From Novosphingobium sp. FSW06-99 (GTDB lineage: Bacteria > Pseudomonadota > Alphaproteobacteria > Sphingomonadales > Sphingomonadaceae), in assembly GCF_001519065.1 (NCBI RefSeq), contig NZ_KQ954256.1:314547-378546 (forward strand): DNA of 64,000 nucleotides, in the 5' to 3' direction. A program made the position numbers and the translations under genes. The notes beneath the pieces were generated by a model. That model saw only the letters and a program-made list of their open reading frames with translations, made no database searches and was not told where the DNA came from. Shown one piece after another: positions 17,924 to 26,103 of the stretch. Each line of letters starts with the position of its first letter. Positions within the stretch are counted from its first letter, which is position 1.

Positions 17924-18982
17924 TCATGACTGTATCGCCTGTTCGGCGGCGATCATCTTGCGCAACTGGCGCCGCGCGCGGATACCCCCGCCATCGCCAT
18001 CGAGCACCAGCGGACGCAAATCCCAAAAGTCCTGCCCGGCCATCAGCCGGTGCGCATCGCGGATCAGCGGCATGTCCTCGTGTTCAAAGGCATGTTCCAG
18101 CGCGCCGCGCATGGCATCGGAAAACGCCGCATCGCCCACCGCGAAATCGCGGCCCGTGGCCCACAGATAATGCGTGGTGTCGGCGGTTTGCGGGGTGAAC
18201 GCGTGGAGCGAGGGCATGTTGCCCAACTGTTCGAACGGCGTGCCGGGCTCTCCGGTGCGGAAATCGAACGACAGCGTCGCAGGCGCATGCCACACCACAT
18301 GACCGTCGAACGCTTGCTTGCGCCTGGTCGTACCCAGGATCGCGGAAATGCCGACCGACAGATAATCATCGGGCTGCGCATAGTGCGCGTGGACCGTGTC
18401 GCCCTCTTGCCAGAACCGCCGCGCGCCCTCGGTAAACGCGCTGGCGACCAGTGCAGGGTGCACGAAATTGGCATGGCTGAGATCGAGGATATTGTCGCTG
18501 TAGAGCTCGTAATGCCCCTCTGCACAGGTGGCGCCGCGCACCACGTCCCAGCGCGGATCGGCCAGCCAGGCGAAATCGGGGATCGTCGCCGGATCGGCAT
18601 GCGCGGGATCGCCCATCCAGATCCACAGCAGCGCATGGCGTTCGACCAGCGGATAGGCGCGCACCGCCGCCTGCGGCACATTGCCGCCCGGATGCGGATT
18701 GAACACACAGGCGCCATCGCTGCCAAAGCGCAACCCGTGATAGGGGCATTGCAAGGCGCCATCGACCACCACGCCCGCCCCCAGCGGCGCAAAACGGTGC
18801 GGACAGCGCCCGCCGATGGCGGTGGCCACGCCCGAGCCATCGCGGAACAGCGCCACCGGCTCTTCCAGAAAGACTTGGGCCTGCGGCGCATCCCCCAGAC
18901 CATCGGCCCAGCCCGCAACATACCAGGCATTGCGCAGATAGGTGCCGCGCGGGCCGTTCAGCTTTGGCATCGCGTCGCGCAT
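17924..18982 (-). CDS. Rieske non-haem iron oxygenase, vanillate demethylase-like
   Basis: This 352-residue protein has the Rieske 2Fe-2S ligands Cys60, His62, Cys79 and His82 (CPHRF and CPYHG). The mononuclear iron site is DLSHANFVHP, with His170 and His175. Its length and domain order match the VanA-type oxygenases, which O-demethylate methoxy-aromatic acids or hydroxylate similar substrates, drawing electrons from a separate reductase. No reductase gene is in the operon, so one must be supplied from elsewhere. The start at 18982 follows AGGGG and lies 11 bp after the second cupin gene. Demethylation of a methoxylated aryl ketone or acid is a reasonable guess. Confidence 0.88.
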   Translation of the reverse strand: MRDAMPKLNGPRGTYLRNAWYVAGWADGLGDAPQAQVFLEEPVALFRDGSGVATAIGGRCPHRFAPLGAGVVVDGALQCPYHGLRFGSDGACVFNPHPGGNVPQAAVRAYPLVERHALLWIWMGDPAHADPATIPDFAWLADPRWDVVRGATCAEGHYELYSDNILDLSHANFVHPALVASAFTEGARRFWQEGDTVHAHYAQPDDYLSVGISAILGTTRRKQAFDGHVVWHAPATLSFDFRTGEPGTPFEQLGNMPSLHAFTPQTADTTHYLWATGRDFAVGDAAFSDAMRGALEHAFEHEDMPLIRDAHRLMAGQDFWDLRPLVLDGDGGGIRARRQLRKMIAAEQAIQS

Positions 18983-18993
18983 GGCCGCCCCTG

Positions 18994-19524
18994 TCAGAGA
19001 TAGAGCGCCGGGTTGATCGGCAGGCCGTGTTCGCGGCAATATGTCTCGTAATGGTTGATGAACCACCAGACATCGAGCGTTTCGACATGGTTCCCGTGTT
19101 CGTCGTAGAACTCGTTGGCGCCCTGCATGTGGAACAGCGCCTTCATCCCGCCCGGATCATCGGTTACCAGCGTATGCGCGGTGCCGGGGGTTTCGGTGAT
19201 GAATTCGCCCGGTTTGCACACCCAGTCATATTCGAGATAGCGAAAGCTGCCTTCGAGCCCGATCGCCCAGACCCGGCCGCGATGCTTGTGCGTGCCGATC
19301 ACCCCTGGGCCCTTGATCCACAGGATGTTGACATAGACATTGTCGCGCACGTCGAACGCCAGATGGCGGATCGCCGCGTTGTCGCCAAATGGCACCCACG
19401 GGCTGTCCGCCTCGCTGCCGCCGACATAGGTCCCTTCGACGCCCAGCCGCCTGATCGTGTCGCCATAGAGTTCGGGAACCGCGACAATCTTGTAAGCGCC
19501 CGAAGGCGGGGCCGTCATCGCCAT
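18994..19524 (-). CDS. 2,4'-dihydroxyacetophenone dioxygenase-like cupin, copy 2
   Basis: This 176-residue single-domain cupin has metal-binding histidines His79 and His81 (GTHKHRG) and His117 (GTAHTLV), with LEGSFRYLEYDW between them. It is a clear paralogue of the neighbouring upstream cupin, sharing the SPWVPFGD, HLAFDVR and DVWWFINHYET segments. The closest characterised fold type I recognise is 2,4'-dihydroxyacetophenone dioxygenase, an iron enzyme that splits the keto side chain with O2 to give 4-hydroxybenzoate and formate. The start at 19524 lies 13 bp after the first cupin stop. The exact substrate is unknown. Confidence 0.78.
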   Translation of the reverse strand: MAMTAPPSGAYKIVAVPELYGDTIRRLGVEGTYVGGSEADSPWVPFGDNAAIRHLAFDVRDNVYVNILWIKGPGVIGTHKHRGRVWAIGLEGSFRYLEYDWVCKPGEFITETPGTAHTLVTDDPGGMKALFHMQGANEFYDEHGNHVETLDVWWFINHYETYCREHGLPINPALYL

Positions 19525-19537
19525 GATTGGTGACCCT

Positions 19538-20074
19538 TCACAGATAGAGCTTGGGATTGAGCGGGACGCCGTGCGCCTTGCAGTGGGTTTCGTAGTGGTT
19601 GATGAACCACCACACGTCGGTGGTTTCGACGAAATTGGCATTTTCGTCGTAGAATTCGATCGGTCCCTGCATCCATCCAAACAGTTTGACGCCCTGCGGG
19701 TGGTCGGTGACCAGCGTGTGGCTTTCGCCCGGCACTTCGAGGATCAGCCCGCCTGGCGAGGCGACCCAGTCGTATTCGAGGTATTTCACGCTGCCTTCGA
19801 GGCAAACCATCATGATCGTGCCGCGATGCAGGTGCGTGCCGATCACGCCGGGTTCCCTGATCCACAGGATGTTGGAAAAGATCCCCTGCCGCACGTCGAA
19901 CGCCAGATGCTTGATCGCCGCCTTGTCGCCGAACGGCACCCACGGGCTGTCGATATCCGACTGAGCGTCGATATAGCGCCCGCCGGGGCTCAGCCGCGCG
20001 ACGATCTCTCGATGGGCAAACGGCACATCGACAATCGCGGCCTTTGAGGACGGGGGCGCGGTCATGGTGGTCAT
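19538..20074 (-). CDS. 2,4'-dihydroxyacetophenone dioxygenase-like cupin, copy 1
   Basis: This 178-residue cupin is paralogous to the next gene. Its likely metal ligands are His81 and His83 (GTHLHRG) and His119 (GESHTLV), and CLEGSVKYLEYDW forms the second strand pair. The two copies differ in the middle (ASPGGL against CKPGEF) and may bind different substrates or form a mixed oligomer. Enzymes of this type cleave a carbon-carbon bond next to a ketone using non-haem iron and O2. The gene follows the TonB receptor by 74 bp and is read with it. The ATG at 20074 is preceded by GGGAA. Confidence 0.78.
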   Translation of the reverse strand: MTTMTAPPSSKAAIVDVPFAHREIVARLSPGGRYIDAQSDIDSPWVPFGDKAAIKHLAFDVRQGIFSNILWIREPGVIGTHLHRGTIMMVCLEGSVKYLEYDWVASPGGLILEVPGESHTLVTDHPQGVKLFGWMQGPIEFYDENANFVETTDVWWFINHYETHCKAHGVPLNPKLYL

Positions 20075-20148
20075 GGCTCAATTCCCGATGCTGAGTAGAT
20101 GGAAAAAGAGCGGGGCATCGCTGCCCCGCCCGATGCCGTGCAGTGCGC

Positions 20149-22749
20149 CTAGAACCGCACCCCGACCCGCGCATACCATTCGGACGGGCGGTTGTAGGTG
20201 CCGGTGATCGCGCCTGCGGCCAGGTTTGAATCGCCGGTGATCAGATAGCGCTGGTTGGTCAGGTTGGTGCCACCCACGGTCAGATCCCAGATGCCGTCGG
20301 GCGCCTTATAGGTGATCGACCCGTTCACGATGTCGGTGCCCTGCCGCATGATCAGGTACGTGCCGAGCGAATCGTTCCACATGCTGGTGGTGTGGGTCCA
20401 ATCGGCCAGCAGCACGATCTTGCCCTTGGGCAGCGCGATTTCGTAACGCGGCGACACGTTGATCTTCCAGTGCGGTGCCTTGGGCAGCGGAGCCCCGGCA
20501 TAGACGCCCGCTTCATAGGGGTTCGATCCCGGCGCGATATAGGCCGAATTGCCGTTGCAGAATCCCTGGTACACCCCGCCCTGACCACAGACATACGTGT
20601 AATGCGCGTCGAGGTACGACAGCGACGACTGCACGGTAAACCCGCCGCCCGGCGCGATGGTGGTTTCCAGTTCGGCGCCGCGATTGATTGCCTTGCCCAG
20701 GTTGAACACGGTCGGCGAGGCACCGATCTGTTCGTTCAACTGGATGCCGTTGTACTGGGTGTCGAACAGTGCCGCGTTTACTTGCAGCTTGCGGTCGAGC
20801 AGGGTCGACTTGATGCCCAGTTCATAGGTCGTCGCATGTTCGGGCCCGAATTCGGGCGCGGCCAGCAGCGGGTTGGACAAACGCGTGGTCCAGCCGCCCG
20901 ACTTGTACCCCTTTGACCAACTGAAATAGCCCATCACGTTTTGCGACGGGTGGATCTGGATCCCCAGCTTCGGACTGAAGTTGTTGAAATCCTGCGAATT
21001 CGGTGTGGCGGGGTAATAGTCGAGATATTGCGCCAGCGATCCCAGATTGGCGCCATAGGTGAACCCGGCGGAATTGTTGTTGTTGACCGGGAAGCAGGCG
21101 GTCGGCTCCATCGCGCACAATTGCGCCGCGCCGGCCGCGCTGGGGGTCAGATCGAACGGCAGCTTGTAGCTAAGACCGTTGTCATCGGCCTGGCCGCCGT
21201 AATAATTCTTGTGCTCGTGGGTATAGCGCGCACCGGCGGTGACGCTGATCAGATCGTTGAACTTGTAATCGAGCTGCGAATAGGCGGCCAGCGCGTCGGT
21301 GTTGATCCGGCCCGGACCATCGACTTGCAAGATGCCGTCGTCAAAGTTGACATAGTCGTGCAAGTTGCCGGTTTCGTTGAAAAAATAGGCCCCGAACACA
21401 TAGTTCAGCTTGTCGTTGATGGCCTTGCCGGTCAATTGCAGTTCCTGGCTCCACTGGTGCTGATCCACCGTGAAATCGACCATCAGGATGTTGAGCGGCG
21501 ATCCGTCCTGGTTGGTCCCGGCGTTGAGATCGACCTTGCGGAACGAGGTGATCGATTTCAGCGTGGCCGACCCGATCGGCTGTTCCAGCGTCAGCCCGAC
21601 GCCCCACTGCGACACTTGCGAATAGTTCTGCCCGGTGGCGTACGTGGTGTCCTTGTTGCCGGTGATGAACTGGTTGCCATATGTCTGATAGCCGTTGGCC
21701 CCCTGCCCGGCGAGCCCAGGCAGCGTGTTGTACCCGTTCACCCCGCCGCGCGGGCCGCACACCCCCGCCAGCGCAGTCTGCGCCAGCACCGAGGCCGGCA
21801 GCGAGATACAGGTGTTGTAGATCGACAGCAGACTGGCGTTGTAGACACCGGCATAGGCGGGCGTCGAGGTGTTGTTGACCGTGCCGAGCAGCGTACTGGC
21901 AGTCGATTCCTGGTTCACATGGGTATAGTCGAATTCGACCACCGCCTTGAAGCCGTTGACCCCGGTATATTTCAGCTTGGCGCGCATGTTCCAGGTGTTG
22001 TCGCCGCCAAACCGGCCATCGCCACCGTTGTGCCCGGCCCCGGCAAAGCTGGTGAAGCTGTCGGTGGTATATTGGCCGGGATAGGGGATCTGGTACTGAT
22101 AGCCTTCGCGGTTGAGGATCCCGAACGAAATCGACGAGGTCAGATTGTCGGCCAGCGGCACGTCCATCGTCGCACGCGCCTGCATGCGGTTGTAGCTGCC
22201 GGTAGTGAAATCGCCGATGAAGCGATATTTGTCGCCCGGATCGTGGGTGACGATGGAAATCGCGCCGCCGATGGTGTTGCGGCCAAACAGCGTGCCTTGC
22301 GGGCCTTTCAGCACTTCGATGCGGTCAACGTCGAGCAGATCCTGGTTCGCCCCGACCGACCGGCCCAGATAGACGCCATCGACATAGACGCCGACCGCCG
22401 AATCGATGTTGAACGCAAAATCCGCCGCGCCGACCCCGCGAATCGAGGCGCCGAGCACCGCCGATGATCCCGAAAACGGCGTCGAGGCATCGAGCGTGAC
22501 ATTGGGCGACAGGCCCGACAGCGCCGACACGTCGCCGACCGCGCGTTCCTTCAGCGCGTTGGCGGTAAAGGCGCTGATTGCGATCGGCACGTTCTGCACG
22601 TTTTCCGACCGCTTTTGCGCGGTTACCACGATTTCCTGAATGCCACCCTCGGTGGGGGGCGTGGTGGCCGGTTTGGATTGTGCATGGGCTGTGCCGGTCA
22701 TCAGCACGCCAAGCGCAACGCCCGCAAGAATCCCCGATGGTCGATTCAT
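20149..22749 (-). CDS. TonB-dependent outer membrane receptor of the catabolic operon
   Basis: This 866-residue receptor has a signal peptide (cleavage after GTAHA), then a TonB-box-like segment IQEIVVTAQKR. The plug domain contains SAVGVYVDGVYLGR and VDRIEVLKGPQGTLFGRNT. A 22-strand-type beta barrel follows, ending in a terminal aromatic residue (GVRF). It would take up a compound across the outer membrane with TonB energy. In sphingomonads such receptors are often the first gene of aromatic-degradation operons, as here. The start at 22749 follows GGGAGAG. A promoter with an operator in its spacer lies 80-110 bp upstream, suggesting repression until the substrate is present. Confidence 0.92.
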   Translation of the reverse strand: MNRPSGILAGVALGVLMTGTAHAQSKPATTPPTEGGIQEIVVTAQKRSENVQNVPIAISAFTANALKERAVGDVSALSGLSPNVTLDASTPFSGSSAVLGASIRGVGAADFAFNIDSAVGVYVDGVYLGRSVGANQDLLDVDRIEVLKGPQGTLFGRNTIGGAISIVTHDPGDKYRFIGDFTTGSYNRMQARATMDVPLADNLTSSISFGILNREGYQYQIPYPGQYTTDSFTSFAGAGHNGGDGRFGGDNTWNMRAKLKYTGVNGFKAVVEFDYTHVNQESTASTLLGTVNNTSTPAYAGVYNASLLSIYNTCISLPASVLAQTALAGVCGPRGGVNGYNTLPGLAGQGANGYQTYGNQFITGNKDTTYATGQNYSQVSQWGVGLTLEQPIGSATLKSITSFRKVDLNAGTNQDGSPLNILMVDFTVDQHQWSQELQLTGKAINDKLNYVFGAYFFNETGNLHDYVNFDDGILQVDGPGRINTDALAAYSQLDYKFNDLISVTAGARYTHEHKNYYGGQADDNGLSYKLPFDLTPSAAGAAQLCAMEPTACFPVNNNNSAGFTYGANLGSLAQYLDYYPATPNSQDFNNFSPKLGIQIHPSQNVMGYFSWSKGYKSGGWTTRLSNPLLAAPEFGPEHATTYELGIKSTLLDRKLQVNAALFDTQYNGIQLNEQIGASPTVFNLGKAINRGAELETTIAPGGGFTVQSSLSYLDAHYTYVCGQGGVYQGFCNGNSAYIAPGSNPYEAGVYAGAPLPKAPHWKINVSPRYEIALPKGKIVLLADWTHTTSMWNDSLGTYLIMRQGTDIVNGSITYKAPDGIWDLTVGGTNLTNQRYLITGDSNLAAGAITGTYNRPSEWYARVGVRF

Positions 22750-22809
22750 GTCGCAACTCTCCCTGTTCACCGGCGCAAACTTCCCGCTGCGCTCGATGCG
22801 TGTCGAACA

Positions 22810-22830
22810 TTTGTATGTTTCACTCACATA
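22810..22830. promoter_or_regulatory. Operator-like site O1 (weak)
   Basis: TTTGTATGTTTCACTCACAT starts with the conserved half-site TTTGTATG but has a poor second half. It lies exactly 21 bp (two helix turns) from the stronger neighbouring site, so it may bind cooperatively. It lies just downstream of the receptor promoter -10 region. Confidence 0.4.
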
Positions 22831-22856
22831 TTTGTATGCGAGGCAAACGAAGTCAA
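22828..22856 (-). promoter_or_regulatory. Probable promoter of the leftward catabolic operon
   Basis: On the minus strand TTGACT (22856-22851), a 17-bp spacer and AAATAT (22833-22828) fit a sigma-70-type promoter about 80 bp upstream of the receptor start. The operator-like site O2 overlaps the spacer. The -10 match is modest. Confidence 0.5.
22831..22851. promoter_or_regulatory. Operator-like site O2 in the receptor promoter
   Basis: TTTGTATGC is followed by a 3-bp centre and GCAAACGAA, giving an imperfect 21-bp dyad. It fills the spacer between the -35 and -10 boxes of the leftward promoter, a position where a bound repressor would block RNA polymerase. Confidence 0.6.
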
Positions 22857-22970
22857 CTGCGAAAATTCCGGGGCGGGTGGTCGCCTGCCAGGTGTGGCGC
22901 GTCTGCCTGCGCGCAAGGGATTGCGTCCGATGGACGGTCGTTCCCGTGTCCCCTTCCCCAATGAGTCTTG

Positions 22971-22991
22971 TTTGTACGCGAAACAAACAGA
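22971..22991. promoter_or_regulatory. Operator-like site O3
   Basis: TTTGTACGC is followed by GAA and ACAAACAGA. With the preceding G it forms the dyad GTTTGT-N7-ACAAAC. It lies in the middle of the divergent region, about 115 bp upstream of the UPF0261 start. Confidence 0.55.
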
Positions 22992-23060
22992 ATTGCGCCG
23001 CGTCGGCAAGCGCAATCGTCGGGCGCGTTTTTGCTTGCACTCGGGGGCGATGGCCTGCAC

Positions 23061-23081
23061 TTTGTATGCAACAAATACAAA
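23061..23081. promoter_or_regulatory. Operator-like site O4 upstream of the UPF0261 gene
   Basis: This 21-bp site has perfect 7-bp arms, TTTGTAT and ATACAAA, around a GCAACAA centre. It ends 24 bp before the ATG of the rightward operon, overlapping the expected core promoter or transcription start. It is the cleanest example of the motif in the window. Confidence 0.65.
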
Positions 23082-23105
23082 AAGCGGTTGGCCGGGAGAG
23101 CTGCC

Positions 23106-24320
23106 ATGAACGAGAAACCCAGTGTCCTGCTGGTAATCACCCAGGACACCAAGCAGGACGAGGCGCGCTTTGTCCGCCAGACGCTCGAATCGGCCGGGGT
23201 CGAGGTGGTGCATCTCGACCCCAGCGTGCGGCGCAGCGTCGGCGGCGCGGAGATTTCGCCCGAACAGGTGGCCGAGGCTGCCGGTCATACCATCGAAGCG
23301 GTGCGCGCGCTGGGCCATGAAGGCAAATGCCAGGCGGTGATGATCGAGGGATCGATCAAGGCCGCCCATGCCTGGCACGCGGCACGCCCGGTGTCGGGCG
23401 TGCTGGCGGTGGGCGGGTCGATGGGCACCGCGCTGGCCGGGGCGCTGATGCAATCGCTGCCTTATGGCCTGCCCAAACTGATCATCTCGACCATGGCATC
23501 GGGTTTCACCGCGCCCTATGTCGGGGTGAAGGATATCGCCATGCTGAACGCGGTGACCGACATCGCCGGGATCAATTCGATCAGCCGCGAGGTGTTCCGC
23601 AACGGTGCGCTGGCGGTGGCCGGCATGGCCAAAGGCTATGACCCGGCGCGCACTGCGGACAAGCCGCTGGTGCTGATGACCACGCTCGGCACCACCGAAC
23701 AGGGCACTCGCCGCATCCGTCAGGCGCTCGAAGCCGATGGCGCCGAAGTGATGGTGTTCCATTCCTCGGGCGCGGGCGGCGCCACGCTCGACAGCATTGC
23801 CGCCGAGCGCGATGTGGCGCTGGTGCTCGATCTGTCGGTGACCGAGATCATCGATCATCTCAACCATGGTCTGGCCGATGGCGGGCCCGATCGCGGCAAG
23901 GCGGGCATGGCCAGGGGTGTGCCGACGATCTGGGCGCCGGGCAACGCCGATTTCATCATCGCCGGACCGATCGAGGCGGCGCGCGCGCAGTTTCCCGACA
24001 CCCGCTATCACCAGCACAACCCGCAATTGACCGCGGTGCGCACGCGCCTGCCCGAATTGCAGGTGCTGGCCGACCATCTGTCTGCACTGGTGGCCGACGC
24101 GCGCGGCCCGGTCGAAGTGTTCACCCCGCTGCACGGGTTTTCCAGCCATGACAGCCCCACCGGGCATATCCAGGACACCAGCCTGCCCGGCCCGTTTGCC
24201 GAATATCTCAAACAGATGATGCCAGCACATGTGCCGGTGACGGCGGTCGACGCGCATTTCAACGACGCGGCGTTCGCCGACGCCATCATCGCCGCCGCCC
24301 GCCGGATGATCGCCGCATGA
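23106..24320 (+). CDS. UPF0261 / Tm-1-like ATP-binding domain protein
   Basis: This 404-residue protein has the two-domain layout of the UPF0261 family, named for the plant Tm-1 resistance protein whose N-terminal domain binds ATP. Visible family marks are VLAVGGSMGTAL (about 100-110), LIISTMASG followed by APYVGVKDI, DIAGINSIS, and FHSSGAGG in the second domain. The bacterial function is unknown. It starts at 23106 after GGGAGAG and overlaps the biotin-carrier gene by 4 bp, so it is translated with a complete biotin-dependent carboxylase and a phosphatase. I infer that it prepares or activates the carboxylase substrate, possibly by ATP-dependent phosphoryl transfer. Confidence 0.85.
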   Translation: MNEKPSVLLVITQDTKQDEARFVRQTLESAGVEVVHLDPSVRRSVGGAEISPEQVAEAAGHTIEAVRALGHEGKCQAVMIEGSIKAAHAWHAARPVSGVLAVGGSMGTALAGALMQSLPYGLPKLIISTMASGFTAPYVGVKDIAMLNAVTDIAGINSISREVFRNGALAVAGMAKGYDPARTADKPLVLMTTLGTTEQGTRRIRQALEADGAEVMVFHSSGAGGATLDSIAAERDVALVLDLSVTEIIDHLNHGLADGGPDRGKAGMARGVPTIWAPGNADFIIAGPIEAARAQFPDTRYHQHNPQLTAVRTRLPELQVLADHLSALVADARGPVEVFTPLHGFSSHDSPTGHIQDTSLPGPFAEYLKQMMPAHVPVTAVDAHFNDAAFADAIIAAARRMIAA

Positions 24321-24772
24321 GCACGCCCGATCTGCCGCTGTCGCCCGAGGATGTCGCCGAAATCGCGGCGATTCTTGATGGCACCGCCTATCAGCGGCTC
24401 GATGTCACCACCGCCCGCTTTCGCCTGCGCGTGGCGCGCGACGGCGATGGCTTTACGCAGGAGTGGACCTTTGGCGAGGATGCGGCGCCCGCCGCAACGG
24501 TCGAAGCCGTAGCGACCGCCGACACCGGGCCGGGCATCCGCGCCCCGCTGCCCGGCACATTCTATCGCGCCCCGGCGCCAGGCGCGCCGCCGTTTGTCGA
24601 ACCGGGCGCAACCGTCGGTCCCGACACAGTTGTCGGCATCATCGAGACGATGAAGCTGATGAACCCGGTCCACGCGGGCGCCCACGGGACAATCGCCGAA
24701 GTGCTGGTCGACAATGCCACGATGGTGGCCAAAGGCACCGTGCTGATGCGGTTGGACGATACTGCACCATGA
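24317..24772 (+). CDS. Biotin carboxyl carrier protein
   Basis: This 151-residue protein has a C-terminal biotinyl domain with the attachment lysine Lys113 in IIETMKLMNPV and the preceding APLPGTFYRAPAPG segment, resembling AccB. The N-terminal part (about 1-60) is a short AccB-like extension, followed by an Ala-rich linker. The biotinylated Lys carries CO2 from the carboxylase to the carboxyltransferase. It overlaps both neighbours by 4 bp. It is clearly a dedicated copy, because fatty-acid AccB is normally found with accC and is not linked to a pyruvate-carboxylase-type transferase. Confidence 0.9.
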   Translation: MSTPDLPLSPEDVAEIAAILDGTAYQRLDVTTARFRLRVARDGDGFTQEWTFGEDAAPAATVEAVATADTGPGIRAPLPGTFYRAPAPGAPPFVEPGATVGPDTVVGIIETMKLMNPVHAGAHGTIAEVLVDNATMVAKGTVLMRLDDTAP

Positions 24773-26103
24773 TCCGGCGGCTGTTCATTGCCAACCGGGG
24801 CGAAATCGCGCTGCGCATCATCCGCACCGCGCGCGCGATGGGGCTGGTCAGCGTGCTGGGCGTGTCGGAGGCCGATCGCCACAGCCTGCCCGCGCTGAGC
24901 GCGGACGAAGTGGTGGTGATCGGCCCCGCGCCATCGGCGCAATCCTATCTCGATGTCGCCGCGGTGGTCGCGGCGGCCCGCGCGGGGCGCGCCGATGCGG
25001 TGCACCCCGGCTATGGCTTTCTGTCGGAAAACGCCGCCTTTGCCCAGGCCGTGGCGGCGGCGGGGATGATCTTTGTCGGGCCCGATCTGGCCAGCCTGAC
25101 CGCGATGGGCGACAAGCTGATGGCCCGCACGGTGGGCATTGCGGCAGGGCTGCCGGTGGTGCCGGGCGGCGAGGCGGCAGACAAGGCGGCGGCGCGCGCG
25201 CAGGCGGCGCACACCGGCTATCCCTTGTTGTTGAAGGCGGTGTCGGGCGGCGGCGGGCGCGGGATGAAGCGGGTCGATGCGCCCGACCAGCTCGACGCGC
25301 AGATCGATATGGCGATGGCCGAGGCACAGGCCGCGTTTGGCGATCCACGCGTCTATGTCGAACGCTTCATCGCGCGCGGTCGGCATGTCGAAGTGCAAGT
25401 GCTGGGCGACGGGCACGAGGCGATCCACCTGGGCACGCGCGACTGTTCGATCCAGCGCCGGTTCCAGAAACTGGTCGAAGAGGCCCCGGCGCCCGCGATC
25501 CCCGCCGACAAGCGCGCCGCGATCGAGGTGGCGGCGGTCAACCTGGCGCGCCACTTGCGGTATCGAGGCGCGGGCACGGTCGAATTTCTGGTCGATGCCG
25601 AAACGTTTGATTTCTACTTTCTGGAAATGAACGCACGCATCCAGGTCGAACATCCGGTGACCGAGGCGATCACCGGGGTCGATCTGATCGAACAGCAGAT
25701 ACTGATCGCCGGCGGTGCGCGGCTGTCGCTGCGGCAGGGCGATATCCGGCCACTGGGCCACGCGATCGAAGTGCGTATCAACGCCGAAGACTGGCGCGCC
25801 GATTTCCGCCCCTCGCCGGGCCGGGTGACCCGCGCGGCCTGGCCCGCCGGGTCGGGCATCCGCATCGACACCCATATCGCCAGCGGGGGCGAAGTGCCGC
25901 CTTATTACGATTCGCTGATCGGCAAGCTGATTGTTGCCGCCCCCACCCGCGCGCAGGCCGTCGCGCTGCTGGCGCGCGCGCTCGACCACCTGACCATCGA
26001 GGGGGTCGATACCACGCGCGATCTGCACCGCGCGATTGTCGCCGACCCCCGGTTTGTCACCGGCGGCGTCGATACGCGGTTCTTTGAAGGTCTGGCCGCA
26101 TGA
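24769..26103 (+). CDS. Biotin carboxylase subunit
   Basis: This 444-residue ATP-grasp enzyme carboxylates biotin using bicarbonate and ATP. Clear motifs are the N-terminal IRRLFIANRGEIALRIIRTA, HPGYGFLSENAAFA, the glycine-rich ATP loop KAVSGGGGRGMKRV, RDCSIQRRFQKLVEEAPAP, and the catalytic region MNARIQVEHPVTEAITG. Length matches AccC-type subunits. The ATG at 24769 overlaps the carrier stop; the reading frame upstream of it lies over the carrier gene and is not coding. Placement between carrier and transferase shows the three form one enzyme. Confidence 0.94.
   Translation: MIRRLFIANRGEIALRIIRTARAMGLVSVLGVSEADRHSLPALSADEVVVIGPAPSAQSYLDVAAVVAAARAGRADAVHPGYGFLSENAAFAQAVAAAGMIFVGPDLASLTAMGDKLMARTVGIAAGLPVVPGGEAADKAAARAQAAHTGYPLLLKAVSGGGGRGMKRVDAPDQLDAQIDMAMAEAQAAFGDPRVYVERFIARGRHVEVQVLGDGHEAIHLGTRDCSIQRRFQKLVEEAPAPAIPADKRAAIEVAAVNLARHLRYRGAGTVEFLVDAETFDFYFLEMNARIQVEHPVTEAITGVDLIEQQILIAGGARLSLRQGDIRPLGHAIEVRINAEDWRADFRPSPGRVTRAAWPAGSGIRIDTHIASGGEVPPYYDSLIGKLIVAAPTRAQAVALLARALDHLTIEGVDTTRDLHRAIVADPRFVTGGVDTRFFEGLAA

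Larger units (their letters stand above)
22750..23105. other. Divergent control region of the catabolic island
   Basis: This 356-bp stretch separates the two divergent catabolic operons and holds no credible gene. It contains four copies of a TTTGTATGC-type motif: two adjacent sites near the receptor promoter (22810 and 22831), one at 22971 and one at 23061 next to the UPF0261 start. The copies on each side suggest one regulator controls both operons. Confidence 0.7.
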
